From: CAYNST01 sp964546435
GTDB taxonomy: Bacteria; Pseudomonadota; Gammaproteobacteria; Pseudomonadales; Cellvibrionaceae
Assembly: GCA_964546435.1 (NCBI GenBank)
Contig: CAZJKJ010000009.1
Span: 14,327 to 78,326, forward strand
Direction of reading: 5' to 3'
Length of the DNA stretch: 64,000 nt
Part shown: one piece after another, positions 1-8,369 of the stretch
Layout of the letters: each line of letters starts with the position of its first letter
Position numbering within the stretch: the first letter of the stretch is position 1
Notes under the pieces: model-generated
The model's input: only the letters and a program-made list of their open reading frames with translations
Told to the model about the DNA's origin: nothing
The model's database searches: none
Made by a program: the position numbers and the translations under genes

Positions 1-241
1 CGGGGATAAATGCTTCCCCGGTGTGATCAACCAGCTCAAAGGCACGGAGGGTGCGCGGCTTCTCGAAGACGATGGCGCCATTGGCAGCCAGTTCAGCATT
101 GCTGAGCACTCTCGGTGTGAGGATCTTGTTAACCACCAGCCCCATGAACAGGCTGATCACCGCGACAATGATCAGAATGGTTCGGTTGACGCCCCGCTTC
201 TGGGCTGCATCCAGTTGGGTTTGCTGTGCAACGGTATTCAT
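1..241 (-). CDS. SCO1/SenC family copper chaperone, N-terminal part (cut by window edge)
   Basis: The reverse-strand frame starts at an ATG at 241 and runs off the left edge, so only about 80 residues are visible. It begins MNTVAQQTQLDAAQKRG, followed by one hydrophobic anchor (residues about 22-38) and then the segment FELVDHTGEAF. That segment matches the start of the thioredoxin-like domain of SCO proteins, which deliver copper to the CuA site of cytochrome oxidase. The copper-binding CxxxC motif would lie outside the window. The gene follows ctaB by 10 bp at the end of the oxidase cluster, the place SenC occupies in Pseudomonas cox clusters. The assignment rests on this short segment plus position. 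Confidence 0.75.
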   Translation of the reverse strand, partial: MNTVAQQTQLDAAQKRGVNRTILIIVAVISLFMGLVVNKILTPRVLSNAELAANGAIVFEKPRTLRAFELVDHTGEAFIP

Positions 242-251
242 TTCGGTTCCG

Positions 252-1151
252 CTAGTGAACGGGCATGAGGTAGTGATCGAGCAGCATCACCACGAACAGC
301 GCCATTAAATAAATGATGGAATATCGGAAAGTATCCATGCCGAGGGAAGGCTTGTCGGACACCAGCAACATCACCGCGTAATACAGAAATCCCAGCCCCA
401 GCAGCACGGCGCCGCCCAGATAAAGAACATTGAGCATGCCTGTGGCGAAGGGAAGAAGCGTCACGATAAACAGGATGACGGTGTACAGAAGAATATGGAT
501 TTTGGTATAGCGCTCACCATGAGTCACCGGCAGCATGGGTACATCGGCTTTGGCGTACTCGTCTTTGCGATGCACCGCCAGCGCCCAGAAATGCGGCGGC
601 GTCCAGGCGAAGATGATCAGCACCAGCAGCAGTCCGTAACCATCGATGGAACCGGTCACCGCCGTCCATCCCAACAGCGGTGGCGCCGCACCGGCCAGGC
701 CACCGATCACGATATTCTGAGGTGTCGCCCGCTTGAGGAACAGCGTATAGATGAATGCGTATCCAACCAGGGACGCCAGCGTCAGCCAGGCGGTGGTCGC
801 GTTGACAAACACCAGCAGGATGATCATTCCCAGCAGGCTCAGGATAAAGGCAAAAACCATCGCGTTCTGCGGCGCGACACGGCCTTTGGCCACTGGACGA
901 TTGAAGGTACGTGCCATTTTCTGATCGATATGCCGGTCAACCATATGATTGACGGTAGCGGCCCCACCCGCGCATAACGCGATCCCGAGATTTCCCCAGA
1001 TCAATGCATCCAGGGGCACCATGCCCGGAACGGCCAGGAACATGCCGATTACGGAAGTCAGAATCATCAGGGCGACGACGTTGGGTTTGCACAACTCGTA
1101 ATAATCCCGCCACCCGGGGCGTGCTACGGTCGTGAGGACAGATTCAGTCAT
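252..1151 (-). CDS. ctaB: Protoheme IX farnesyltransferase (heme O synthase)
   Basis: This UbiA-family membrane prenyltransferase adds a farnesyl group to protoheme to make heme O, the precursor of the heme A used by the neighbouring oxidase. The protein has the family's Asp-rich motif near residues 65-75 (NHMVDRHIDQKMART) and about nine hydrophobic segments, and ends HYLMPVH. An ATG at 1163 is possible. The ATG at 1151 is preferred because a GGAG lies six bases upstream of it and it overlaps the ctaA stop by 8 bp, which suggests translational coupling. That gives about 299 residues, normal for the family. The product feeds CtaA, encoded just upstream. Confidence 0.95.
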   Translation of the reverse strand: MTESVLTTVARPGWRDYYELCKPNVVALMILTSVIGMFLAVPGMVPLDALIWGNLGIALCAGGAATVNHMVDRHIDQKMARTFNRPVAKGRVAPQNAMVFAFILSLLGMIILLVFVNATTAWLTLASLVGYAFIYTLFLKRATPQNIVIGGLAGAAPPLLGWTAVTGSIDGYGLLLVLIIFAWTPPHFWALAVHRKDEYAKADVPMLPVTHGERYTKIHILLYTVILFIVTLLPFATGMLNVLYLGGAVLLGLGFLYYAVMLLVSDKPSLGMDTFRYSIIYLMALFVVMLLDHYLMPVH

Positions 1152-2256
1152 AAATGGCTCCATAAGCTGAACGCACGGTCAAAATCCGGTGATTGACAGT
1201 GACCAATACCAGCAAAAGCAAGGCGCCTACTGCATTGTGAGCGACTGCGATGGGCAGGGGTAAAGCCCAGTGCACATTACTCACGCCGAGGAAAACTTGC
1301 AACCCGAGAACCATCAGGACAACCGCACCCATGAAGCGCGCATGGGGTAGTCGCGTAAGCCAGAGCCCCGTCACCAGCGCCAGCAGTATCAGGGTTACGA
1401 TCACCGCGCCGAGGCGGTGAACCAGATGAATGGCCGTGCGCGCATGGTTATCGAGAAGGCCACCCAGATAATTGGGCCCCACATGCTGGAAGAAATTGAA
1501 GCCTTGAATAAAATCCGCCGCCGGCCACCACTCGCCGTGGCAGGTGGGCAGATCCGGACAGGCCAGCGCCGCATAATTGGAACTGGTCCAGCCACCCAGG
1601 GCCACCTGCACAACCACCAGGACCAGCGCGAGCATTGCCCAGACTCTCAGATTACGGAGTCGGCGCAAGGAATCACCCGCCGCCTGCCACGCAAAACGGC
1701 CGGACCGCTGTACCAGCAACCAGAGCAGGCTCAAGGTGGCGAAGCCGCCGAGCAAATGGGCAGTGACGACCTGGGGCCATAATTTAAGCGTGACCGTCCA
1801 CATGCCGAATGCCGCCTGCACAATGACCAGCACCGTCAGCAGAATCGGCAGCTTGACTGGAATGCCGCTGGACTGCCGGCGTCCCTGGATCGAACACACC
1901 AGGATTGTGAGGATAAGCAGACCCAGGGCGCCGGCGAAATACCGGTGGACCATTTCCGGCCAGGTTTTGTCATGCTCCACTGGCGCGTCCGGAAACCGGG
2001 CTTCGGCATGCGCCACTTCATCGGCAGAGGTGGGCCAGGTCAAGTGGCCGTAGCATCCAGGCCAGTCCGGACAGCCGAGACCTGCGTCAACGAGGCGGGT
2101 AAAAGCGCCGAGGATGACCACCACCGACGCGAGTAACGTCGCAGCTACCGTCAGGCGGAAAATCCAGATTCTCGCCGATTTGCCGGAGTCAGCAGTGCTC
2201 CAGCCGCCCGCGAGCGAGCTGTCGGCCTGGTCGAACAAAAAATGGGAAGTTCTCAC
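1144..2256 (-). CDS. ctaA: Heme A synthase (COX15/CtaA family)
   Basis: This multi-pass membrane enzyme oxidises the C8 methyl of heme O to the formyl group of heme A. At 370 residues it has the COX15 pattern of two four-helix halves. Conserved signatures are GAFTRLVDAGLGCPDWPGCYG near residues 50-70, HRYFAG, GGWTSSNYAALACPDLPTC and HLVHRLGA. The paired Cys loops and conserved His residues are those of the bacterial and mitochondrial family. The start codon is GTG at 2256, one base after the stop of the upstream small membrane protein gene. The gene sits in the oxidase assembly operon between that gene and ctaB. Confidence 0.95.
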   Translation of the reverse strand: MRTSHFLFDQADSSLAGGWSTADSGKSARIWIFRLTVAATLLASVVVILGAFTRLVDAGLGCPDWPGCYGHLTWPTSADEVAHAEARFPDAPVEHDKTWPEMVHRYFAGALGLLILTILVCSIQGRRQSSGIPVKLPILLTVLVIVQAAFGMWTVTLKLWPQVVTAHLLGGFATLSLLWLLVQRSGRFAWQAAGDSLRRLRNLRVWAMLALVLVVVQVALGGWTSSNYAALACPDLPTCHGEWWPAADFIQGFNFFQHVGPNYLGGLLDNHARTAIHLVHRLGAVIVTLILLALVTGLWLTRLPHARFMGAVVLMVLGLQVFLGVSNVHWALPLPIAVAHNAVGALLLLVLVTVNHRILTVRSAYGAIYD

Positions 2257-2257
2257 G

Positions 2258-2860
2258 TCAGTTTTCCGGGCTGTAGCGCAAAATGCGTTTGATGTCGGTG
2301 AGCAACTGGTTGCCGCTGTGCTCGTTGGTATAGGCCATCATGGCAAAGCCCTGCGGATCCATCAGCAGGTAATAGTGCTGTGCATCCAGATCGAACTTTG
2401 CCCCCGCGTCACCCAGCCAGCCTTGCCACTGCGGTCCAGTGGCCGTGAGCATCTTAAGATCCGGGTGCTCGGCTTTGATGGACTCGAGATACTGCGCACC
2501 GGCGTCTCCGCCCAGATTGACGGCGTAGCGCTCCACCCGTTCAGCTTTGGCACCCAGCCGTGTGTGAACCTGGCGGGTAAGATAGAAATTCTTCTGGCAG
2601 GCGTCGCCGCAGGTTTCGGGCACCGGCACCACCAGACGCCATCTGGGCGCGTCGGCGAAATCGAGAGGGTCGCCGTCCAGCTCTGCCAGTGCGGCAAACG
2701 AGGGCGCCGGCGTCAGCATAATGCCTTCGTTGACACTTTCATCCGGCACGCCCATGCCGGTGTAGTAGGCAACGTAGGCGGCAACCAGCGGAACAACTGT
2801 GACGGCGATGATGGCCAGCAGTTGCCAGGGTGTTTTTTTCTCAACGGTCGTGTTGGTCAT
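2258..2860 (-). CDS. Membrane-anchored protein of cytochrome oxidase cluster, function unknown
   Basis: This 200-residue protein has one N-terminal membrane segment (about residues 13-35) and then a soluble domain expected on the periplasmic side. The soluble part contains PETCGDACQKNFYLTRQVHTRLG, a CxxxC pair at about residues 83-87 in a thioredoxin-like setting reminiscent of SCO proteins. A role in oxidase assembly or copper/thiol chemistry is therefore plausible but inferred. Pseudomonas clusters have a similar uncharacterised gene between SURF1 and COX15. The start overlaps the surf1 stop as ATGA, and ctaA follows one base after its stop. Confidence 0.8.
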   Translation of the reverse strand: MTNTTVEKKTPWQLLAIIAVTVVPLVAAYVAYYTGMGVPDESVNEGIMLTPAPSFAALAELDGDPLDFADAPRWRLVVPVPETCGDACQKNFYLTRQVHTRLGAKAERVERYAVNLGGDAGAQYLESIKAEHPDLKMLTATGPQWQGWLGDAGAKFDLDAQHYYLLMDPQGFAMMAYTNEHSGNQLLTDIKRILRYSPEN

Positions 2861-3669
2861 GACTTTTTCGAAAACCTCTCACGTAATACCTCTGCCAGAT
2901 TACTGTTGGCAAATACCGTCAGCACGATCAATGCGATAGCCATCCCGAACCACTGAAATGCGTAGCCCAGATGTTTGTCGGCGGTGATCGTGATCGGCTG
3001 GAAATTCCGGATGAAAACACCCGGCATGTCCGCCTGGGGATAAACCATGTGGGACCAGACGGGTCCTTCCAGATCCCGGGCCGCCTCGGCCGGGTCCATG
3101 CTGAGAATCTGCCGGGGCCAGTCACCGCCGCCGGCGTGGGAACCCGCAAGCAAGCGGTTGAGGCTCGGTGTGCGGAGTTCCCCGAGCAACTCCAGCGCTC
3201 CCGCCGGGGTTTCGATGGTCGGCAGGCTGTCCCGATACCCGGTTCCCATGATCCAGCCGCGATTGACCAGCACCCGCGCGCCGTCGGGCAGAATCAAGGG
3301 CGTCACCACGTGATAGCCGTTGCGACCCTGATAGATCTGGTTTTCCACCAGCCAGGTCTTGTCGGTCTCGTAATGTCCTTCCAGACGGATTTGTCGAAAG
3401 GACATGGATGCCGCTGGATCCCCGGCGCCCTCGACAAGCGCGGCGTCGGGTTCGGTTATCACGGGGCCTGTGTATTCATGCCATGCAATGGGACCCAGAT
3501 CTTGCTGATGTTCCAGTGCTTGCTGTATGGTCTGCTTCTGTTTCGCCCGATCAAGTTGCCAGAATCCGAGTAACACCAGAAGCGGCAGCATCAGAATTGA
3601 AAACAGGCAAATTTTCCAGTTCAACTCTAGCCGGAACCCGCCGTGCGAAAAGGAAGAATTGACTGACAT
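2857..3669 (-). CDS. SURF1 family cytochrome oxidase assembly protein
   Basis: SURF1 proteins help insert heme A into oxidase subunit I. The reading frame shows the family's hairpin layout: an N-terminal membrane helix ending in LLGFWQLDRAKQKQ, a large periplasmic domain containing WLVENQIYQGRNGYHVVTPL and LVNRGWI, and a C-terminal helix preceded by HLGYAFQWFGMA. The frame is open 177 bp further upstream. The ATG at 3669 is chosen because it gives the usual length of about 270 residues and places the first helix near the N terminus. No strong ribosome site is visible. This start lies only 13 bp from the divergent DUF2909 start, so the promoter for one gene must lie inside the other, or surf1 is read from upstream. 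Confidence 0.9.
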   Translation of the reverse strand: MSVNSSFSHGGFRLELNWKICLFSILMLPLLVLLGFWQLDRAKQKQTIQQALEHQQDLGPIAWHEYTGPVITEPDAALVEGAGDPAASMSFRQIRLEGHYETDKTWLVENQIYQGRNGYHVVTPLILPDGARVLVNRGWIMGTGYRDSLPTIETPAGALELLGELRTPSLNRLLAGSHAGGGDWPRQILSMDPAEAARDLEGPVWSHMVYPQADMPGVFIRNFQPITITADKHLGYAFQWFGMAIALIVLTVFANSNLAEVLRERFSKKS

Positions 3670-3682
3670 AGAGAGGTACACT

Positions 3683-3949
3683 GTGCTGCTGAAAATCATC
3701 ATCGTTTTGCTGTTTTTAGCCATCCTGGCGAGCCTCAGCAGCGGGCTGTTCTTTCTGCTCAAAGACATGAACCTGTCGGAATCCAAACGCACCCTGTACG
3801 CGCTGGGAATCCGCATATCCCTCGCCGCGACTTTATTGGCGGTCATCGCTTACGGCGTGATAACCGGACAGCTGGGTAACTCGCCGCCCTGGGACCAGCA
3901 TCTCGCACCGTCTTCCGCGCCCGCTGATCCAGACCCCACCCTTCCCTGA
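3683..3949 (+). CDS. DUF2909 small twin-transmembrane protein
   Basis: This 88-residue protein starts at GTG 3683 with a good GAGAGG ribosome site six bases upstream. It has two hydrophobic helices (about residues 2-22 and 38-62) separated by KDMNLSESKRTLYALGIRI, and a Pro-rich tail. DUF2909 genes are commonly found inside gammaproteobacterial cox clusters, between coxC and surf1, often on the opposite strand as here. No biochemical function is established. A role in oxidase assembly or stability is an inference from constant linkage. A longer open frame upstream (from 3527) is antisense to surf1 and is not used. Confidence 0.8.
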   Translation: MLLKIIIVLLFLAILASLSSGLFFLLKDMNLSESKRTLYALGIRISLAATLLAVIAYGVITGQLGNSPPWDQHLAPSSAPADPDPTLP

Positions 3950-3953
3950 ATCG

Positions 3954-3971
3954 TTTACCGTTAGCGGTAAA
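3954..3971 (+). terminator. Weak hairpin after DUF2909 gene
   Basis: TTTACCG and CGGTAAA pair around a TTAG loop directly after the DUF2909 stop. The run of T expected of a strong intrinsic terminator is absent, so the role is uncertain. Confidence 0.35.
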
Positions 3972-4083
3972 ACCTGTATCCAGTCGCGCGGTGGATTTTC
4001 AATGTTCTGACATCCCTTCCCCAACCGCATCCGGTTCCGGCGTTTATCTGCGCCGGCTTTTACGCGACAACCTTTTGTTCTTG

Positions 4084-4142
4084 CGGTCCCGGATTTCCGG
4101 ACCGCACATAGCGACCGGCCGGTGTTAAAACCGGCCGGTCGC
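4084..4142. terminator. Tandem hairpins between convergent DUF2909 and coxC
   Basis: Two adjacent inverted repeats fill the convergent intergenic space. The first pairs GCGGTCC (4084-4090) with GGACCGC. The second is a perfect 12-bp stem, GCGACCGGCCGG (4111-4122) with its complement at 4131-4142, around an 8-base loop, five bases from the coxC stop. There is no T tract on either side. These could act as a bidirectional or partial terminator, or as mRNA 3' end protection between coxC and the assembly genes. Confidence 0.55.
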
Positions 4143-4147
4143 AGTGC

Positions 4148-5053
4148 TTAGCTCAATACGTAAACGAGGATGAACAGTCCGAGCCACACCACATCCACAA
4201 AGTGCCAGTACCAGCTCGCCGCCTCGAATCCGAAGCTGTCATCATGGTTGAAATGACCTTTCCAGACGGAACGTACCCACATGACCAGCAGCATGAAGGT
4301 GCCCATGGTCACGTGGGCGCCGTGGAAACCGGTCAGGAGGAAAAATGTTGCGCCGTAAATACCGGAACTAAACATCAACCCGAGTTCGGAATAGGCGTGA
4401 ATGTATTCTTCCGCCTGCAGGAACAGGAACACGATTCCGCACGCGACGGTGACGCCCAACCACAGATTGAAGCCCTTCTTGTTGTTGTTCTTCAGCGCCG
4501 TATGGGCCATGTGCACCGTCACACTCGATGACATCAGAACCACGGTATTCCAGAAAGGCAACCAGCCGAATAAACCACTGAACCCGGGGAACCCCATGTT
4601 TTCCGCCGGTCCGACATGCACGGCCTTGTCACCATTGACCGCCATATCGGGGGTCGTCATCACCGGCCAATCCGCAGTAAAGCCAGGCCACAGGAGTTCA
4701 CTGTTGGGGCCTGTAGCCAGTTCGGGAACAACAAACCAGCGCAGGTAGACCAGGGCCGAGAAAAATGCGCCGAAGAACATGACTTCCGAAAAAATGAACC
4801 AGCCCATTCCCCAAACATAGGATCGCTTCAGCTGCGGTGAATTCAGACCCGCCATATTTTCATTGATGACGGTGCCGAACCAGGTCCACATGACGGCCGC
4901 CAGCACCGCAAAACCCAGGATAAAAATGAAATGACCATTCTCCACGCCGTTCATCCATGTGCCCGCACCGAAGACGGTCAGGAACAGGCCCAACGCCATC
5001 AACAATGGCAATTTGCTTTGCTCCGGTACGTAGTAAGAGCTTTGATGATCCAT
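4148..5053 (-). CDS. coxC: Cytochrome c oxidase subunit III
   Basis: This is the third core membrane subunit of the heme-copper oxidase. The roughly 300-residue protein has seven predicted helices and the conserved segments FIFSEVMFFGAFFSALVYLRWF, TVHMAHTAL, LQAEEYIHA, GFHGAHVTMG and YWHFVDVVWLGLF, the last being a classic subunit III C terminus. The GTG at 5062 could start the frame. The ATG at 5053 is preferred because a GGAG lies eight bases before it. The gene lies 50 bp after ctaG in the coxB-coxA-ctaG-coxC order seen in many proteobacteria. Confidence 0.97.
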   Translation of the reverse strand: MDHQSSYYVPEQSKLPLLMALGLFLTVFGAGTWMNGVENGHFIFILGFAVLAAVMWTWFGTVINENMAGLNSPQLKRSYVWGMGWFIFSEVMFFGAFFSALVYLRWFVVPELATGPNSELLWPGFTADWPVMTTPDMAVNGDKAVHVGPAENMGFPGFSGLFGWLPFWNTVVLMSSSVTVHMAHTALKNNNKKGFNLWLGVTVACGIVFLFLQAEEYIHAYSELGLMFSSGIYGATFFLLTGFHGAHVTMGTFMLLVMWVRSVWKGHFNHDDSFGFEAASWYWHFVDVVWLGLFILVYVLS

Positions 5054-5103
5054 TGATTTCACTCCGCTTATATATGAATAGGTTGCGGTATAAATAATCC
5101 GGC

Positions 5104-5655
5104 TCAGGGGGCGCTGGCCACCGGGAGAGCCCGTTCGGTAATGTCAAACAGGGTATATGCAAGCGTGATCGTCTTTACCTGCTGCGGCAGTTCCTGATCA
5201 ACCACAAACTGCAAACCCAGATCGGCGCTTTCACCCGCCTCAAGCGGTTGCTGGTTAAAGCAGAAGCACTCGATCTTGTGAAAGTAATTCACTGCGTTGA
5301 ACGGTGTAATGCTGGGTACAGCCTGAGCCACCATCGCGTGGCTCGACAGATTTTTTGCGAAGTAATTAATGACTTTCTTTTCGCCCGGATGCACCTTGAT
5401 CTCAAAATCCTGAGGCCGGAATTCCCACGGCATTTCCGAATTCTGGGTGGCAACAAACTTGATGGTGACCAATCGACTGGTATCGACTGACGAATCCACC
5501 GCTTCATAGGCGCCACCCACTTTACGCAGGCCGGTGACTTCGCACAGCAAGGTGTACAACGGCGGCATCACGCCAAAAGCGAACACGAACATGACGACCG
5601 CCACGCCCGCAAGCTTGATGACTGTGCGTACATTTGCCTTCTTGTGCTCGCTCAT
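5104..5655 (-). CDS. ctaG: Cytochrome c oxidase assembly protein CtaG (Cox11 family)
   Basis: Cox11/CtaG is a membrane-anchored periplasmic copper chaperone that delivers copper to the CuB site of subunit I. The 183-residue protein has one N-terminal helix (about residues 12-35) and a beta-rich domain. The copper-binding CFCFNQQ motif is present near residues 130-136 in the context KIECFCFNQQPL. PWEFRPQ, which is highly conserved in the family, is also present. The gene starts 6 bp after coxA, so production is probably coupled to subunit I. Confidence 0.97.
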   Translation of the reverse strand: MSEHKKANVRTVIKLAGVAVVMFVFAFGVMPPLYTLLCEVTGLRKVGGAYEAVDSSVDTSRLVTIKFVATQNSEMPWEFRPQDFEIKVHPGEKKVINYFAKNLSSHAMVAQAVPSITPFNAVNYFHKIECFCFNQQPLEAGESADLGLQFVVDQELPQQVKTITLAYTLFDITERALPVASAP

Positions 5656-5661
5656 CGAAAT

Positions 5662-7212
5662 CTATTTAACCTCCGGCGGAGTGCTGAATGTGTGATAGGG
5701 AGCGGGCGACGGAACCGTCCACTCCAGCCCGTGGGAGCCTTCCCACACCTCGGCAGTGGCCTTGCGACCGCTGACGATTGCACGAACCACAATGTACAGA
5801 AACAGCACCTGCGCGGCACCGAACAGGAACGAGCCGATAGATGACAGCATGTTCCAGTTGGCGAACAGCGGATTGTAGTCGGGAATCCGGCGCGGCATGC
5901 CGGCAAGGCCGGAGAAGTGCATCGGGAAGAAGGTCAGGTTAAGGCCGATAAAGGCCAGCCAGAAATGTGTCTTGCCCAGGGTTTCGTTATACATGTTGCC
6001 GCACCACTTGGGCAGCCAGTAATAAACCGCCGCAGTAATCGAAAAGATCGCTCCGGGTACCAGCACATAGTGGAAGTGGGCCACAACAAAATAGGTATCG
6101 TGATACTGGAAATCCGCCGGCGCGATGGCGAGCATCAACCCGGAGAAACCACCGATGGTAAACAGAATGACGAACGCGATGGAAAACAGCATTGGCGTTT
6201 CAAATGTCATTGAACCACCGTACATGGTGGTGACCCAGTTGAACACTTTCACACCTGTGGGAACGGCAATCAGCATGGTCGCGTACATGAATACCAGTTC
6301 GCCAAACAGCGGCATGCCGACAGTAAACATGTGGTGAGCCCAAACGATAAAACTCAAGAACGCGATGGACGCGGTGGCGTATACCATGGACGCATAACCG
6401 AACAGTGGCTTGCGGGCAAAGGTTGGAATGATTGCGCTGACCACACCGAAAGCAGGCAGGATCATGATGTAAACCTCGGGATGCCCGAAGAACCAGAACA
6501 CGTGCTGGAACAGAACCGGGTCGCCGCCGCCGGCCGCATCAAAGAAACTTGTGCCGAAGCGAACATCCATCAGCATCATGGTTACCACACCGGCCAATAC
6601 CGGCATGACAGCAATCAGCAGGAACGCTGTAATCAGCCAGGTCCAGACGAACAGCGGCATTTTCATCAGGGTCATGCCCGGCGCGCGCATGTTCAGAATG
6701 GTTGCCACGACGTTAATCGCACCCATGATCGAGCTCGCGCCCATGATATGAATGGCAAAAATAAAGAAGACAACGCTGGGCGGTGCGTAGGTCGTGGACA
6801 GTGGAGCGTAGAAAGTCCAACCGAAATTGGGGCCGCCGCCGGTCATGAACAGGGTGGAAACCAGCATCGCGAAGGCGAAAGGCAGAATCCAGAAACTCAG
6901 GTTGTTCATTCGCGGGAGCGCCATGTCCGGAGCGCCGATCATCAACGGCAGCATCCAGTTGGCCAACCCGACAAACGCCGGCATTACCGCGCCAAACACC
7001 ATCACCAGACCATGCATGGTGGTCATCTGGTTAAAAAATTCCGGTTCGACTATCTGCAGACCCGGCTCAAACAACTCCGCCCGGATAACCAGCGCAAACA
7101 CGCCGCCGAGCAGGAACATTGCAAAACTGAACCACAGGTACATCGTACCTATGTCTTTGTGGTTGGTAGTAAATAACCAGCGACCTAAGCCTTTCGCAGG
7201 ACCATGTGCCAT
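5662..7212 (-). CDS. coxA: Cytochrome c oxidase subunit I (catalytic, aa3 centre)
   Basis: This catalytic subunit holds heme a and the heme a3/CuB oxygen-reduction site and pumps protons. It has 516 residues and about twelve helices. Metal ligands are visible: the heme a His in TTMHGLVMVFG, the CuB His and cross-linked Tyr in FFGHPEVYIMILPAFG, the CuB pair in VWAHHMFTVG, and the heme a3 and heme a ligands in HDTYFVVAHFHYVL. The Glu in GHPEVY marks an A1-type proton path. It lies 11 bp after coxB and 6 bp before ctaG. Confidence 0.98.
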   Translation of the reverse strand: MAHGPAKGLGRWLFTTNHKDIGTMYLWFSFAMFLLGGVFALVIRAELFEPGLQIVEPEFFNQMTTMHGLVMVFGAVMPAFVGLANWMLPLMIGAPDMALPRMNNLSFWILPFAFAMLVSTLFMTGGGPNFGWTFYAPLSTTYAPPSVVFFIFAIHIMGASSIMGAINVVATILNMRAPGMTLMKMPLFVWTWLITAFLLIAVMPVLAGVVTMMLMDVRFGTSFFDAAGGGDPVLFQHVFWFFGHPEVYIMILPAFGVVSAIIPTFARKPLFGYASMVYATASIAFLSFIVWAHHMFTVGMPLFGELVFMYATMLIAVPTGVKVFNWVTTMYGGSMTFETPMLFSIAFVILFTIGGFSGLMLAIAPADFQYHDTYFVVAHFHYVLVPGAIFSITAAVYYWLPKWCGNMYNETLGKTHFWLAFIGLNLTFFPMHFSGLAGMPRRIPDYNPLFANWNMLSSIGSFLFGAAQVLFLYIVVRAIVSGRKATAEVWEGSHGLEWTVPSPAPYHTFSTPPEVK

Positions 7213-7223
7213 AAATCGATCTC

Positions 7224-8369
7224 CTATTGGCCTTGCTTGAAGTTGACGATATCAATGGGTTGGACTTGATCGCCCATGTTGTTGCCGAATGCATTACGCT
7301 GAAAAGTCACCACCGCAGCGGCCTCGACCGGTGTCAGCTGCTCGCCGAATGGCGGCATGCCCACACCACCGTTGAGCACTCGATCGAGCTGACCTTCCAC
7401 GGCACCATTGACCAGCGGACTGCCGGCAATGGCGGGGAAAGCGCCGGAAATTCCCTTGCCGTCGGCCTGGTGACAGGCGGCGCAATAGCGCACATAAACT
7501 GTTTCACCCTGGCTGTAAAGTTCATCAAATGTCAGTGTCTGTTTGGCGGCTTCGCTGATGGCGCGGGATTTCTCGCGTTTTTCCTCAAGCCAGGCATCGA
7601 ATTCTGCCTGCTCAACCGCGTGAACAACGACTGGCATGAAGGCGTGGTCCTTGCCGCACAGTTCCGTACACTGCCCGCGGAATATGCCCGGCTCTTCAAC
7701 CCGGGTCCAGGCTTCATGGATAAAACCCGGGATGGCATCGCGCTTGACGGCCAGCTGGGGGACCCACCAGGAATGGATGACATCGGAAGCGGTGACCAGG
7801 AAACGTACCTTCTTGCCGATCGGGATGTACATGGGCTCATCCACTTCCAGCAGGTAATTCTCCGTTATCTCCGTTTCGCCATAGATTTCTTCGCGGGGGG
7901 TGCTCAGGTTGCTGAAGAAACTCACACGTTCGCCGGAATCGTCCAGGTACTCGTATTTCCATTTCCACTGCAGGCCGGTGATAAGAATGTCGACGTCGGA
8001 ATCTTCCGTGTCGTAGATCTTGATAAGCGTACTGGTGGCTGGAAACGCCACGATGATCAGAATGATAAACGGTATGACGGTCCAGATTATTTCGAGGGTC
8101 GTGTTCTCATGGAAGTTTGAAGCCTTGGCACCGCGGGATTTGCGATGCGCGAACATCGTGTAAAACATGATGCCGAAAACCACGACGCCGATGGCCACAC
8201 ACCACCAGAAAATCTGCATGTGCAATCCGTGAATTTCGTGGCTGACCTCCGTTACCCCCACTGGCATATTCAGCGGCCAGCTTGACGCTGCCGCTGCCGC
8301 TGCCGGAAGCAATCCGACTGCGGTTCCCAGCAACGGTAGCGTAAATAACCGTCTAGTTCTGCTCAACAT
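7224..8369 (-). CDS. coxB: Cytochrome c oxidase subunit II with fused cytochrome c domain (caa3 type)
   Basis: Subunit II receives electrons from cytochrome c. The 381-residue protein has an N-terminal signal segment, two membrane helices and a periplasmic cupredoxin domain. The CuA ligands are in VIHSWWVPQ and RGQCTELCGKDHAFM (Cys, Glu, Cys, His, Met). A C-terminal extension of about 100 residues carries the heme c motif CAACH and a downstream axial Met in GGVGMPPFG, so the enzyme is caa3-type with its own cytochrome c. This is the first gene of the minus-strand cox operon, and its promoter should lie in the long upstream gap. Confidence 0.97.
   Translation of the reverse strand: MLSRTRRLFTLPLLGTAVGLLPAAAAAASSWPLNMPVGVTEVSHEIHGLHMQIFWWCVAIGVVVFGIMFYTMFAHRKSRGAKASNFHENTTLEIIWTVIPFIILIIVAFPATSTLIKIYDTEDSDVDILITGLQWKWKYEYLDDSGERVSFFSNLSTPREEIYGETEITENYLLEVDEPMYIPIGKKVRFLVTASDVIHSWWVPQLAVKRDAIPGFIHEAWTRVEEPGIFRGQCTELCGKDHAFMPVVVHAVEQAEFDAWLEEKREKSRAISEAAKQTLTFDELYSQGETVYVRYCAACHQADGKGISGAFPAIAGSPLVNGAVEGQLDRVLNGGVGMPPFGEQLTPVEAAAVVTFQRNAFGNNMGDQVQPIDIVNFKQGQ

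Noticed and set aside
2114..2956. A 280-codon plus-strand frame crossing ctaA, the small membrane protein gene and surf1
   Set aside because: It spans three real minus-strand genes and their junctions, and shows no family character.
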